From Polaromonas eurypsychrophila (GTDB lineage: Bacteria; Pseudomonadota; Gammaproteobacteria; Burkholderiales; Burkholderiaceae_C), in assembly GCF_014641715.1 (NCBI RefSeq), contig NZ_BMIG01000003.1:1-64000 (forward strand): 64,000 bases of DNA. Direction: 5' to 3'. The notes below the pieces were generated by a model. That model worked only from the letters and a program-made list of their open reading frames with translations, was not told where the DNA came from and ran no database searches. The position numbers were made by a program, and so were the translations under genes. Every line of letters starts with the position of its first letter. Within the stretch, counting starts at the first letter, position 1. Shown here piece by piece: positions 17,756 through 26,765 of this stretch.

Positions 17756-18154
17756 TCAGGATTTTTTGGCAGGATTTACCACCGCATCAGGTTGCTTGGT
17801 GCTGGGAGGGCTTACGGCAGTAGCAGCCGGGGAATGCGCGCCTGCGGCTTCAATCGGTTTGACTGCTTCAGGCGCCGTGTACGCAAATGCACCCGGGTCG
17901 GCACACGGGGGGGTTGCTGTCGGCGGCTTGGTTTCTTTGCCGGCGGCTTTGGCGGTCTTGTAATAACTGGCAGCGACCTTGTCCAGCGATTTGCACAGCA
18001 AGTAGCCGTCCACCTTGCCAGCCCACGCTGCCTTGGCCGCAGCCTCGGCGGCTTTGGCCTTGGCTTCGTCGCTCAGGGCAGGTAATTTGGCCAGGGACAG
18101 CAGAGGCAGGCCTGCGAGGCAAACAGTGATCAGAAATTTTTTCATGCGCTTCAT
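17756..18154 (-). CDS. Small exported protein of the formate dehydrogenase cluster
   Basis: The frame encodes 132 residues from the ATG at 18154 (GGAG 8 bases upstream). A Sec-type signal (KKFLITVCLAGLPLLSLA) is followed by an Ala/Lys-rich helix, a single pair of Cys (LLCKSL, TPPCADPG) and a Pro/Ala-rich tail. No family is named with confidence. It is the last gene before the terminator of the fdh structural genes, 12 bases after fdhC, so it is probably periplasmic and tied to the enzyme. Confidence 0.65.
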   Translation of the reverse strand: MKRMKKFLITVCLAGLPLLSLAKLPALSDEAKAKAAEAAAKAAWAGKVDGYLLCKSLDKVAASYYKTAKAAGKETKPPTATPPCADPGAFAYTAPEAVKPIEAAGAHSPAATAVSPPSTKQPDAVVNPAKKS

Positions 18155-18166
18155 GGAATTGTCTCC

Positions 18167-19348
18167 TTAAACCTGGACGGTCTGACCGGGCGGGATGGGT
18201 TCGCTGCGCTGCGCGGGGATCTTGCCGGCCTTCACGTCGTCATACCAATATTCATGATGATCCTTGGCCCAGGTTTCGTCCACATAACCGGTGCGCATAG
18301 CCTTGTAGGCGCCCTGCATTCCGATGGTGCCCAAATAGATATGGCCGAGGAACATGCACATCATCAGCACAGTGGCGACCGCATGCACCATGTGCGCAAC
18401 CTGCATGGTCCCGCGCTCGTAAATCAGGCCCGGAAGCAGCTTGTCGAGCACCAGGCCCGAGGCCACGACAATAATGCCGAGGAAAAAGACACCCCCCCAG
18501 AAAATCAGTTTTTCGCCCGCATTGAAGCGGTTGGACGCGGGCTCATCCCCGGAGATCAGACCGCCGCCCTTGGCCAGCCACTGAAGATCGCCTTTTTGCG
18601 GCCAGTTGTCGCGCAGGAAAGTAAAAAACACAACCACCAGCGAGACCGCAAACAGCGGACCGGCAAAATTGTGCGCTGTTTTAAGCACATAGGTCAGCCA
18701 GCCGAACAGTGTGCTGCCCATCACAGGCAACAGGAAAAACTTGCCGAAAGCCATGACCAGGCCGGAAATCGCCAGGATGGAGAAAGCGATGGCATTGGAC
18801 CAGTGCGCCGCGCGTTCAAACGGCGTAAACCGCTCTATCTTGCGGCCTGTGTCGGCACCATGGTTTTTGATGCTGCCCTTGGTGAAGTAAAAAATCGCGA
18901 TGGCCAGCACCACAATCAGGAACAAGGAACCACCGTAGGGAATGATCCAGTTGTTGCGAACCTGGCGCCAGGCCTCGCCCGCATTGGTCAGGCGCGAACC
19001 GGGGTACTGCACAAAAGGCTGGATCAGGTTGCCGGCTTCAGGGGCCTCACTTTTGGGCAGGCTGCTGACCCCGGTGACACCGGCACCCACCTGGCGCCAC
19101 ATGGGCGCGTTGTTGCCCGGCTGGACCTTGGCGCGTTCGCCATTGGTCTGGCTGGCGTAATTCGGGTCGGCGCTGGCGTCCGGCTTGACCTGAAAAATAT
19201 TCTGGCTCTGGATGCCGGCCGTAGCAGCGGCAGGCGCGGGCGCCACAGCCGCGGCCGCCGGAGCTGCCGTCGTCTGCGCCGAAACGGCAGCCGACCACCC
19301 GAGGGCGATAAAAACCAGAGCGGCCAGGACTCGCGATGGGCGTTGCAT
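18167..19348 (-). CDS. fdhC: Formate dehydrogenase gamma subunit, cytochrome b556
   Basis: The frame encodes 393 residues. The subunit anchors the enzyme in the inner membrane and passes electrons to quinone. A signal peptide (ending SAQTT) and a long Ala/Pro/Gln-rich periplasmic part come first (to about residue 130). Next is a first helix (YGGSLFLIVVLAIAIFYF), then the FdnI-like four-helix domain with haem His in ERAAHWSNA, LKTAHNFAG and VAHMVHAVATV. The periplasmic N-terminal extension makes it longer than E. coli FdnI (about 217 residues). It follows the small lipoprotein gene by 10 bases. Confidence 0.93.
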   Translation of the reverse strand: MQRPSRVLAALVFIALGWSAAVSAQTTAAPAAAAVAPAPAAATAGIQSQNIFQVKPDASADPNYASQTNGERAKVQPGNNAPMWRQVGAGVTGVSSLPKSEAPEAGNLIQPFVQYPGSRLTNAGEAWRQVRNNWIIPYGGSLFLIVVLAIAIFYFTKGSIKNHGADTGRKIERFTPFERAAHWSNAIAFSILAISGLVMAFGKFFLLPVMGSTLFGWLTYVLKTAHNFAGPLFAVSLVVVFFTFLRDNWPQKGDLQWLAKGGGLISGDEPASNRFNAGEKLIFWGGVFFLGIIVVASGLVLDKLLPGLIYERGTMQVAHMVHAVATVLMMCMFLGHIYLGTIGMQGAYKAMRTGYVDETWAKDHHEYWYDDVKAGKIPAQRSEPIPPGQTVQV

Positions 19349-19358
19349 GAGAACTCCC

Positions 19359-19589
19359 TTACTTCACGCGGTTGTATTCGTTTTGCCCGCTTTGCAGGCG
19401 AGTCTTGAGCTGCTGCTCCCAGGCGGTCTTGTCGCCCGCTTTCCAGCCCGGCTCATTGTAGGCATTGCCGGGGCCGGTGACGCTTTGAAACGCCGGGACA
19501 TCGCTTTTAACGCCAGCAGAGGTCTGGGGTTTGTCGCCACAGGCGGCCAGCCCCAGCGCAGCAGCGGCGATCAGTACAAGGCGCATCAT
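19359..19589 (-). CDS. Small lipoprotein between fdhB and fdhC
   Basis: The frame encodes 76 residues. The ATG at 19587-19589 overlaps the fdhB stop by four bases (ATGA). The signal sequence VLIAAAALGLAAC carries a lipobox (LAAC), so the mature protein is a lipid-anchored peptide of about 60 residues ending NEYNRVK. No family is recognised. Its tight coupling between the iron-sulfur and cytochrome subunits suggests a role in assembly or stability of the complex; that is inferred from position alone. Confidence 0.7.
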   Translation of the reverse strand: MMRLVLIAAAALGLAACGDKPQTSAGVKSDVPAFQSVTGPGNAYNEPGWKAGDKTAWEQQLKTRLQSGQNEYNRVK

Positions 19590-20209
19590 GATTTGGCTCC
19601 ATTGGCAGGTGGTTGGCCCGCCTGCTTGGCACCGTAGGCTGTTCCCCAGCCCCAGACCTCGGCGCCTTTGCCACGCTGTACCACCCGATTGCGGAAAATG
19701 TCTGCGACGACATCGCCATCGCCTGCAATCAGGGCCTTGGTTGAACACTGCTCAGCACAGGCCGGCAGTTTGCCTTCAGCAAGCCGGTTGCGGCCATACT
19801 TTTCAAACTCTGCCTGGCTGCCATTGACCTCGGGGCCGCCGGCGCAGAAAGTGCACTTGTCCATTTTTCCGCGCACACCAAAAGTGCCCTGCGACGGGAA
19901 CTGCGGTGCACCAAACGGGCAGGCATAGGAGCAGTAACCGCAACCGATGCAGACATCCTTGTCATGCAGCACAACACCTTCCTCGGTGCGGTAAAAGCAG
20001 TTGACCGGGCACACTGCCATGCAGGGTGCGTCGCTGCAATGCATGCAGGCCACTGAGATCGACTTTTCACCCGGCACACCGTCGTTAAGGGTAACCACGC
20101 GGCGGCGATTTACACCCCAGGGGACTTCGTTTTCATTTTTGCAGGCGGTGACGCAACCGTTGCATTCAATGCAACGCTCTGCATCACAAACAAATTTCAT
20201 GCGTGCCAT
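19586..20209 (-). CDS. fdhB: Formate dehydrogenase iron-sulfur (beta) subunit
   Basis: The frame encodes 207 residues from the ATG giving MARMKFVCD. Four 4Fe-4S motifs are visible: CIECNGCVTAC, CMHCSDAPCMAVCP, CIGCGYCSYACP, and CTFCAGG paired with CAEQC. It passes electrons from the molybdenum subunit to cytochrome b. There is no C-terminal membrane helix of the FdnH type, so it must rely on the gamma subunit for anchoring. An R1 repeat occupies the gap between fdhA and fdhB. Confidence 0.94.
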   Translation of the reverse strand: MARMKFVCDAERCIECNGCVTACKNENEVPWGVNRRRVVTLNDGVPGEKSISVACMHCSDAPCMAVCPVNCFYRTEEGVVLHDKDVCIGCGYCSYACPFGAPQFPSQGTFGVRGKMDKCTFCAGGPEVNGSQAEFEKYGRNRLAEGKLPACAEQCSTKALIAGDGDVVADIFRNRVVQRGKGAEVWGWGTAYGAKQAGQPPANGAKS

Positions 20210-20229
20210 GTTTTCTCCGTACGCAGCGC

Positions 20230-20302
20230 AGGGCCGCCCCAAGCAAGTACAGCCCCCTCGGAGGGCAGCGAATTACACGTAGTGAAAAGCGTGGGGGTCA
20301 TA
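20230..20302 (-). repeat. R1 repeat between fdhA and fdhB
   Basis: The plus strand has GCCGCCCCAAGCAAG, CCCCCTCGGAGGGCAGCG, ACACGTAGTG and GCGTGGGGG, the same words as in the thiC copy. It separates fdhA from fdhB by about 95 bases in an otherwise tight operon. Confidence 0.75.
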
Positions 20303-20303
20303 T

Positions 20304-23279
20304 TCAAGCCCTCTCCACATTACATACCGTTGTCTTGGTCTCTTGCATCATCGTCACGCTGTCATAACCATAGGTCGTTGCGGTGTTGATGGCCTCACCG
20401 CGCACGATGGGCGCCGCGCCGTTGGGGTAATACGCCAGCATGTCCGCTCCCTGCCAGCGTCCAGAGAAGTGGAAAGGCATGAAAACCGTGTCCGGACCGA
20501 CACGCTCTGTCACCATGGCCTGAACATTGAGGCGCGCGCCGGTGGGGGTGCTGACCCAGGCGCGTTCGCCGTTGCGTATGCCCTTATCGGCAGCCACCTT
20601 GGGATTGATCTCGATGAACATCTCCTGCTGCAACTCGGCCAGCCAGGGATTGGAGCGGGTTTCCTCGCCGCCACCTTCGTACTCGACCAGCCGACCGGAA
20701 GTCATGATCAGCGGGAACTTTTCATGCACCTTGTCGGCGATGTTCTTCTGCTGGATGGTTTTGTACAGCGTCGGCAAGCGCCAGAAGGCTTTCTTGTCGT
20801 CGTGTGTCGGGTATTTGACCATCAGGTCAGGCCGGTTGCCATACAAGGGCTCGCGGTGCTGGGGGATCGCGTCGGGGAAATTCCAGACCACAGCCCGTGC
20901 TTTGGCATTGCCAAAAGGATGGCAGCCATGGCCCTTCATGAACACGCGGATCATGCCTCCCGACGAGTCGGTCTTCCAATTCTTGCCTTCCGCAGCCGCT
21001 TTTTCCGGCTCGGTCAACTCATCCCACCAACCGAGTTTTTTGAGCAGCAGGTGGTCAAGCTCGGGATAACCGGTCTGGATGTCTGCGCCCTTGGAGTGTG
21101 AACCGTCTTCCGCCAGCAGGGTTTTGCCTTCCCGCTCAACGCCAAAGTTGGCGCGGAAGTTGCCGCCGCCGTCCATTACATGTTTGGAAGTGTCGTAGAG
21201 GTTGGGCGAACCGGGGTGTTTCATGTCCGGTGTGCCGTAACACGGCCATGGCAAACCGAAGTAATCGCCCGTAGTGTCGTAGCCAGTTTCCTTGTCCTTG
21301 CCGCCTTTGGACTTCAAGGTCTTGACGTCAAAAAGGTGCATGTTGCGCATATGCGCCTTCAGCCGCTCGGGGCTCTGGCCGGTGTAGCCAATGGTCCAGC
21401 AGGTCTTGTTGATCTCGCGCAGGATGTCCTCGGGCACGGGCTCGTCCATACCCTTGACCTTTTGCATCTTGTAGTTCTTGGACAGCTCTTTGGCAAAACC
21501 GAATTTTTCCGCCAGCTGATGCATGATCATGTGGTCGCTGCGGCTTTCCCACAGCGGCTCAATCACTTTTTCGCGCCATTGGATGGAGCGGTTGGAAGCC
21601 GTCACCGAGCCACTGGTCTCAAACTGCGTGGCCGCCGGCAGCAGATACACCGCACGGTTGGCATTGAGGTCCTCGGCCTTGCCAGGCATCGCGGCCATGG
21701 CTGCAGTCGCGGACGGGTAAGGATCAATCACGACCAGCAGGTCCAGCTTGTCCATGGCGCGTTTCATCTCCAGACCGCGGGTCTGCGAGTTGGGCGCGTG
21801 GCCCCAGAACACCACGCCACGAAGGTTCGACTCCTGATCAATGAACTCGTTTTTCTCCATCACGCCGTCGATCCAGCGCGACACCGTGATGCCGGGTTTG
21901 CCCATCATGGCGGGCGATGCATAGCGGCCCTTGATCCAGTCGAAATCAACGCCCCAGGTTTTGGCAAAGTGCTTCCAGGAACCTTCGGACAGACCGTAGT
22001 AGCCGGGCAAGGAATCGGGGTTGGGACCGACGTCGGTGGCGCCCTGCACGTTGTCGTGGCCACGGAAGATATTGGTGCCGCCGCCCGACACGCCCACATT
22101 GCCCAAGGCCAACTGCAGGATGCAAGAGGCGCGGACCATGGCATTGCCAATCGTGTGCTGGGTCTGGCCCATGCACCAGACAATTGTCGATGGCCTGTTT
22201 TTGGCCATCATTTCTGCGGCCATATAGACCTTGGCTTCCGGCACACCGCAGGCTTCTTCCACCTTGTCCGGTGTCCACTTGGCCAGCACGTCTTCCTTGA
22301 CCTTGTCCATGCCATAGACACGGTCGTTAATGTACTTGGTGTCTTCCCAGCCGTTCTTGAAGATGTGATACAGCATGCCGAACAAGAAAGGAATGTCGGA
22401 GCCGGAACGGATGCGGATGAATTCATCGGCTTTGGCGGCGGTGCGTGTGAAGCGCGGGTCCACCACCACCATCTTGCAGCCGGTCTCTTTCGAATGCAGC
22501 ATATGCAACATGCTGACCGGGTGCGCCTCGGCGGCGTTGGAACCGATGTACAGGGCGCACTTGCTGTTCTGCATGTCGTTGTACGAATTCGTCATGGCGC
22601 CGTAGCCCCAGGTGTTGGCAACACCGGCCACCGTGGTGGAGTGACAAATGCGCGCCTGGTGGTCGCAATTGTTACTGCCCCAGAAGCTGACGAACTTGCG
22701 CATCAGATACGCCTGCTCGTTGTTGTGCTTGGACGAGCCTACCCAATAGACCGAGTCCGGGCCGCTGGTTTTGCGCAGTTCCTGCATGCGGGCGGTGATC
22801 TCATTGAGTGCCGTGTCCCAGCTGATGCGTTGGTACTTGCCATTGACCAGTTTCATCGGATAACGCAAGCGGTATTCGCCATGGCCGTGCTCGCGCAGGG
22901 CCGCGCCCTTGGCACAATGCGCGCCGAGATTGATCGGTGAGTCGAACACCGGCTCCTGCCTGACCCAGATGCCGTTTTCAACCACCGCATCGACTGCGCA
23001 ACCGACTGAGCAGTGTGTACACACCGTGCGTTTGATCTCGATTTTCCCGGTGCCGTCACCGGCACCGGGCGTCGCAGCGTTGGCTTTCTTGACGAGCGTC
23101 AACTGCGTGGCGGCCAGACCGACGCCGACCCCCATGCCGGAACGGCGCAGGAAGGCGCGGCGGTCCATGGTGGGCAGCGCATTGGACAGGCCACGCGCGA
23201 GGCTTTGAACAAAACGTGCAGACCCTGCGCGCTGCGCCTGATCACCGTGAATACCGTGGGATTTTTTCGTGAGCAGCAT
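20304..23279 (-). CDS. fdhA: Formate dehydrogenase alpha subunit (molybdenum, Cys type)
   Basis: The frame encodes 991 residues. The catalytic subunit oxidises formate to CO2 with bis-MGD cofactor. A twin-arginine signal (MDRRAFLRRSG, from residue 38) is followed by the 4Fe-4S site C87-x2-C90-x3-C94 ... C122. The Mo ligand is Cys212 in ARICHSTTV, codon TGT at 22644-22646, where E. coli FdnG has selenocysteine; no UGA or SECIS is needed. The C-terminal molybdopterin-dinucleotide-binding domain (PLIMTSGRL; FHFSGRWQGADML) is intact. A shorter start at residue 38 is possible. The enzyme would act in the periplasm. Confidence 0.96.
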   Translation of the reverse strand: MLLTKKSHGIHGDQAQRAGSARFVQSLARGLSNALPTMDRRAFLRRSGMGVGVGLAATQLTLVKKANAATPGAGDGTGKIEIKRTVCTHCSVGCAVDAVVENGIWVRQEPVFDSPINLGAHCAKGAALREHGHGEYRLRYPMKLVNGKYQRISWDTALNEITARMQELRKTSGPDSVYWVGSSKHNNEQAYLMRKFVSFWGSNNCDHQARICHSTTVAGVANTWGYGAMTNSYNDMQNSKCALYIGSNAAEAHPVSMLHMLHSKETGCKMVVVDPRFTRTAAKADEFIRIRSGSDIPFLFGMLYHIFKNGWEDTKYINDRVYGMDKVKEDVLAKWTPDKVEEACGVPEAKVYMAAEMMAKNRPSTIVWCMGQTQHTIGNAMVRASCILQLALGNVGVSGGGTNIFRGHDNVQGATDVGPNPDSLPGYYGLSEGSWKHFAKTWGVDFDWIKGRYASPAMMGKPGITVSRWIDGVMEKNEFIDQESNLRGVVFWGHAPNSQTRGLEMKRAMDKLDLLVVIDPYPSATAAMAAMPGKAEDLNANRAVYLLPAATQFETSGSVTASNRSIQWREKVIEPLWESRSDHMIMHQLAEKFGFAKELSKNYKMQKVKGMDEPVPEDILREINKTCWTIGYTGQSPERLKAHMRNMHLFDVKTLKSKGGKDKETGYDTTGDYFGLPWPCYGTPDMKHPGSPNLYDTSKHVMDGGGNFRANFGVEREGKTLLAEDGSHSKGADIQTGYPELDHLLLKKLGWWDELTEPEKAAAEGKNWKTDSSGGMIRVFMKGHGCHPFGNAKARAVVWNFPDAIPQHREPLYGNRPDLMVKYPTHDDKKAFWRLPTLYKTIQQKNIADKVHEKFPLIMTSGRLVEYEGGGEETRSNPWLAELQQEMFIEINPKVAADKGIRNGERAWVSTPTGARLNVQAMVTERVGPDTVFMPFHFSGRWQGADMLAYYPNGAAPIVRGEAINTATTYGYDSVTMMQETKTTVCNVERA

Positions 23280-23318
23280 GAAGCTCTCCGTAAGAATGAA
23301 ACCGGGATGGGCTTGAGA

Positions 23319-23525
23319 CTAGATGCGAGTGGTGCGGTAATAGTGCTTGACGTGTTCCGACAGGCTGTAACCGCCGCCTTTTTCAGGGGCTGGCCTGGAC
23401 TCTGGAACTGAAGCTTCCGAAACCTGCATGCGGGGGAGCGCGACCACCGCTGCTGCGGCCGCGCCCGTGGCGGCGGCGGCGAAAAAGAAACCCCGGCGCG
23501 AGGGTTTTGGCTGGCTGTCCTGCAT
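23319..23525 (-). CDS. fdhX: Small twin-arginine formate dehydrogenase-region protein
   Basis: The frame encodes 68 residues. The N-terminus QPKPSRRGFFFAAAATGAAA is a twin-arginine signal (SRRGFFF), and the short mature part ends SEHVKHYYRTTRI. This matches the family of small Tat-target proteins found just before Fdh alpha subunits; the function is unknown. The start at 23525 is preferred over one four codons earlier. The 197 bases upstream, to the TorD-like gene, hold no gene and could carry a promoter; no clear boxes are seen. Confidence 0.85.
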   Translation of the reverse strand: MQDSQPKPSRRGFFFAAAATGAAAAAVVALPRMQVSEASVPESRPAPEKGGGYSLSEHVKHYYRTTRI

Positions 23526-23722
23526 GTTTGTCTCCAAGGAAGCTTGCTATGAAATGATTGGCATGCCTACTTTACGTCACTCCTACTTACACGGCAAGAC
23601 GGTATCTCTATCAAGCGTACTCTTAAGGGAAAACGATAGGGGAAGATAAGTAAACTTAGCTTTGACCTCAATAACACCTATCGGACAAAACTGTTTCATT
23701 TTGAGAAAACAGACCGCTATTT

Positions 23723-24343
23723 TCAGACCAGCATGTCAAAAGCTTGCGCTTCAACGCTGAAAAAAACCTGCGTAAATCCTGCCGCACTGCGGTAAAAATC
23801 TGACTTCGGATGGGCGACAACTGCGTCGCACAACATGCTGAGCCACGGCTGAAGATGGCGTGCAAAAAACTCGCGCTGGCGCGTCAGGTTGGCAACTTCC
23901 ACATCCTCGCCCGCAATCAGGTAACGCATGACCTCGCACAGGTAAGCCAGATGGTCTTCGGTCTCGGACATGGCATCGTCGCGCGCCAGACCCAGCGCGT
24001 CGAGATCGGTGCGCAGGGCGGCCAGTGGTTTCTCATTGAGAAACCCGCTGAGGTAGTGAGAACCAAACAGGTAAACCTCAGGCTTGCCAACCCCGCCGAA
24101 TAACACATCGTATTCTCTGGCGATGGCCTCGTGCGACAAATTTCGCGCGGCTTTTACAAGCTCACCCCACGGCGCTTCAAGCAGAGCCCCCGCAGCGGGC
24201 GCTTCGGTCACAGCCACCCGGAGATTGTCCAGCAGCTCTGCGGAAGGCGGCGCGTAATACAGCGCTGCCAGCAGTCCATAAACTTCGGCGCGGGCGGTTT
24301 CTTCGTCAAGGCTTGACGACAGGAGTTGGGCTGGCAGGGTCAT
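23723..24343 (-). CDS. TorD/DmsD-family cytoplasmic chaperone
   Basis: The frame encodes 206 residues, all-helical. Family features are RAEVYGLLAALYYAPPSAELL near the N-terminus, then EYDVLFGGVGKPEVYLFGSHYLSGFLNEKPL (read in parts) and DHLAYLCEVMRYLI. These chaperones bind twin-arginine signals of molybdoenzymes and help cofactor loading, here most likely of FdhA. No purine-rich ribosome-binding site is seen before the ATG; the 14 bases upstream are pyrimidine-rich and abut the end of a MITE-like element, which may have displaced the original signal. Confidence 0.85.
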   Translation of the reverse strand: MTLPAQLLSSSLDEETARAEVYGLLAALYYAPPSAELLDNLRVAVTEAPAAGALLEAPWGELVKAARNLSHEAIAREYDVLFGGVGKPEVYLFGSHYLSGFLNEKPLAALRTDLDALGLARDDAMSETEDHLAYLCEVMRYLIAGEDVEVANLTRQREFFARHLQPWLSMLCDAVVAHPKSDFYRSAAGFTQVFFSVEAQAFDMLV

Positions 24344-24357
24344 GGCAATACGGGGGT

Positions 24358-24626
24358 TAGGGCCTTTTCACACTGTTTATACAAGTGCGAACGCGGTGAA
24401 AACAGCGCCAATCAAGGCGCGCGACGACACCCAGACTGGGTGTCTGGGTTAGGAGTGCAACAACGAGTGGCGTTGTTTTCACCGCGTTCCCTTCGAGTTG
24501 CGGCCAAAAAGGCGGTGCGCAGTGTTGCAAAGCCTTGCCGGGCTCCAGCCCGGCTGCATTTTGCGCCTCACGCATGACCTTTTTGACTCGCAACGCATCT
24601 TGTATCAATAGTGGGAACAGGCCCTA
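24358..24626. mobile_element. 269 bp MITE-like element with terminal inverted repeats
   Basis: The ends 24358-24385 and 24599-24626 are inverted repeats starting TAGGGCCT and containing ATACAAG, with 24 of 28 positions matching. The inner arms GAACGCGGTGAAAACA (from 24389) and TGTTTTCACCGCGTTC (to 24489) pair over 21 bp with one mismatch. A 9 bp hairpin, GACACCCAG/CTGGGTGTC, lies in between. The flanking TA at both ends fits TA target-site duplication as in IS630/Tc1-type elements. It encodes no transposase; an 83-codon minus-strand frame (24357-24608) is not recognised. Confidence 0.75.
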
Positions 24627-26765
24627 GCGGATATCGGTGATCTTGACTTCGTTGTCGGCCGAGTAGATGTCAATGACGCGGCAGTCACTGCACATCTTCA
24701 ACCGCTCTGCCGCCGCGCCCTGGAACATGGCGTGGCCCGCAAGTTTGCCCAGCATGGATTCAATCGCTTTAAGGGTACCGAAAGGTTTGCTGCAGCGTAT
24801 GCACTGGTAGGGCTGGCTCTCGTTGAGCACCCGCGCTTCCTTTCGTTGCGGTGTAAGCAGCAAGCGCGGCGCCAGCGTGATGGCATCTTCCGGACAAGTC
24901 GTGGCGCACAGGCCACACTGCACGCAATTTTTCTCGATGAACTTGAGCTGGGGCCGCTCCGGGTTGTCCTGCAACGCACTGGCCGGACAGGCACTGACAC
25001 AACTCAGGCACAGCGTGCAGGCCTGCTTGTCGACGAGCAGGCTGCCAAACGGCGAGCCCTTCACCGGAAGTTCTATCTGCTCAGGCAAAGACATTGGCGC
25101 CTGCGTCATCAGGTGGTCCAGCGCCATGTCCAACGTGCTGCGTTTTTCCTGGGCTACCGCAAACCGGGCCGCTGCCGCCGGGACCACCGGCTGGTGACCA
25201 GCCAGCTTTTTGAGGCTGGCATCAAGCGCGGCCAGCGCCGCGACGTCTGGCGCACCAGACCCTTGCAGCAAGTGAAAGTGCAGGCCGGTGTAGCCCATGC
25301 CATGGAGCACAGCCTGGGCCACCGCCATTTGCTCCGCCAGTCCCGCCAAGTAGGCGGGCGCCTCTTCGTCGGTCACCAGCACAGCCACCTGGGATGCCCC
25401 AAATGCAATGGCGCTGAGCCAGAGGTCCAGTCCCACACTCGCGGTGTGCCACAAGGCCTGGGGAATGATGTTGGCGGGCATGCCCTGCAGATTTTTGTGC
25501 AACTGCGCAGCGCGGCCCAGCGCTTCGACAGCCTGCTGACCGCTGCCCTGGCTGTGAAATAACACCACAGCCTGGCGGCCACCGGCCTTGGCATAGGTGG
25601 CCAGCAAGGTCTTGATGCGCACGCCCTGCTCGCTGGCGCGCGGGTAGGCATAGGTCAACGCACCGGTGGGGCAAACCGTGGTGCAGGCGCCGCAACCTAT
25701 GCACAGGTTGGGGTTGACAATAATCTGCTGGCGCTCTTTCTGGCTGCTGACGGCGCCTGCGGAACAAATATCCACGCAGGCATTGCAGCCGATGGTTTCG
25801 TTGCGGCTGTGGGCACACAGTGTTTGTTTGTAAGCGAAAAATTTGGGCTTTTCGAACTCACCCACCAGGTCACGCAGCTTGACCACCGTCGCCAGCAGGC
25901 CAGGAGAAGCCAGGCCTTGCGACGCCTCCAGGGCAAAGTAGCCTTGCGGCGGCGCATGCAGCGCCACCAGCGGTGTTGCCCCCATGTCGAGCACCAGGTC
26001 GAAAGCCTCGCTGAGCGGCTGGGGCTCGCGGCCAAAGTCAATGGCGCCGGCCACCTTGCAGACAGCTACGCAATCGCGGTGCGAAGTGCACTTGTTGCTG
26101 TCGATCTGGTAGCTGAGGTCTATCGCCCCTTCGGGGCACACGGCAACGCAGGCATTGCAACGAGTGCACAAATCCAGATCAATCGGGTTGCTTTTGTCCC
26201 ACCTGACTTCAAAGGCACCGAGCCAGCCGGTGAGACTGAGTTTGTCGCCACTGATGACCGGGTACTTGCGTTCCTGGACGGGAAAGCCGGGCTGCGGCTG
26301 AGGGGAAACACCGCACGCAAAAATGGTCACGTCCAGCGTGTCGGCGACCAGCGCCGCCACCTGTTCGGCCTGGTCCAGCACGCCAACGATGAGCAGCCGG
26401 CCCGTGCTTTTGTAGGTCACCGTGGCCACAGGCTCCGCGTCCGGAAGATATGCCGCCGCAAGCAAGGCGGCAATCTTGGGCATGGCGCGCGCAGCGTCCC
26501 TGCTCCAGCCACCGGTTTCGCGGATGTTGACGAATTTAACCACCGAGCTGGCGCCAGCCGTTTGCTGCCCAACTTCAGCGAACAGACGTTTTTCCTGGGT
26601 ACAGGCGACGATGACGTCATCGCCCGACTGAACCGCTTTCTGAAAGGCACCCGCCTCGCGCCTGCACAGCGCCGAATGGAGGGTCAGGGTTTCATTAAGT
26701 GCTGCGCCCAGCGTCTGGGGCTGGAGCGGCATGGTCTGGTTGCAGTCGCAAATCAGTGTGGGCAT
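24624..26765 (-). CDS. Large multi-cluster ferredoxin-like protein of the fdh locus
   Basis: The frame encodes 713 residues with at least six cluster motifs: CTRCNACVAVCP, CTSHRDCVAVC, CNACVDIC, CIGCGACTTVCP, CTLCLSCVSACP and CVQCGLCATTCP. An N-terminal segment (CDCNQTM) and a middle alpha/beta part (AVLVTDEEAPAYLAGL) resemble the HdrA/MvhD-type electron-transfer proteins found upstream of DUF3305/DUF3306 Fdh clusters. It probably moves electrons or helps assemble the dehydrogenase. The stop TAG (24624-24626) is formed by the end of the MITE, so the natural C-terminus may have been lost. The N-terminus overlaps the DUF3306 gene. Confidence 0.85.
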   Translation of the reverse strand: MPTLICDCNQTMPLQPQTLGAALNETLTLHSALCRREAGAFQKAVQSGDDVIVACTQEKRLFAEVGQQTAGASSVVKFVNIRETGGWSRDAARAMPKIAALLAAAYLPDAEPVATVTYKSTGRLLIVGVLDQAEQVAALVADTLDVTIFACGVSPQPQPGFPVQERKYPVISGDKLSLTGWLGAFEVRWDKSNPIDLDLCTRCNACVAVCPEGAIDLSYQIDSNKCTSHRDCVAVCKVAGAIDFGREPQPLSEAFDLVLDMGATPLVALHAPPQGYFALEASQGLASPGLLATVVKLRDLVGEFEKPKFFAYKQTLCAHSRNETIGCNACVDICSAGAVSSQKERQQIIVNPNLCIGCGACTTVCPTGALTYAYPRASEQGVRIKTLLATYAKAGGRQAVVLFHSQGSGQQAVEALGRAAQLHKNLQGMPANIIPQALWHTASVGLDLWLSAIAFGASQVAVLVTDEEAPAYLAGLAEQMAVAQAVLHGMGYTGLHFHLLQGSGAPDVAALAALDASLKKLAGHQPVVPAAAARFAVAQEKRSTLDMALDHLMTQAPMSLPEQIELPVKGSPFGSLLVDKQACTLCLSCVSACPASALQDNPERPQLKFIEKNCVQCGLCATTCPEDAITLAPRLLLTPQRKEARVLNESQPYQCIRCSKPFGTLKAIESMLGKLAGHAMFQGAAAERLKMCSDCRVIDIYSADNEVKITDIR

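Noticed and set aside
22644..22646. Possible selenocysteine codon in fdhA
   Set aside because: The codon is TGT (Cys), not TGA, so no selenocysteine machinery is needed.
21180..22940. 586-codon plus-strand frame opposite fdhA
   Set aside because: The minus strand encodes a full-length formate dehydrogenase with all motifs; the opposite frame has none.
24357..24608. 83-codon minus-strand frame filling the MITE
   Set aside because: It runs between the terminal inverted repeats and across the nested arms, has no family likeness and no ribosome-binding site; treated as chance reading of the element.
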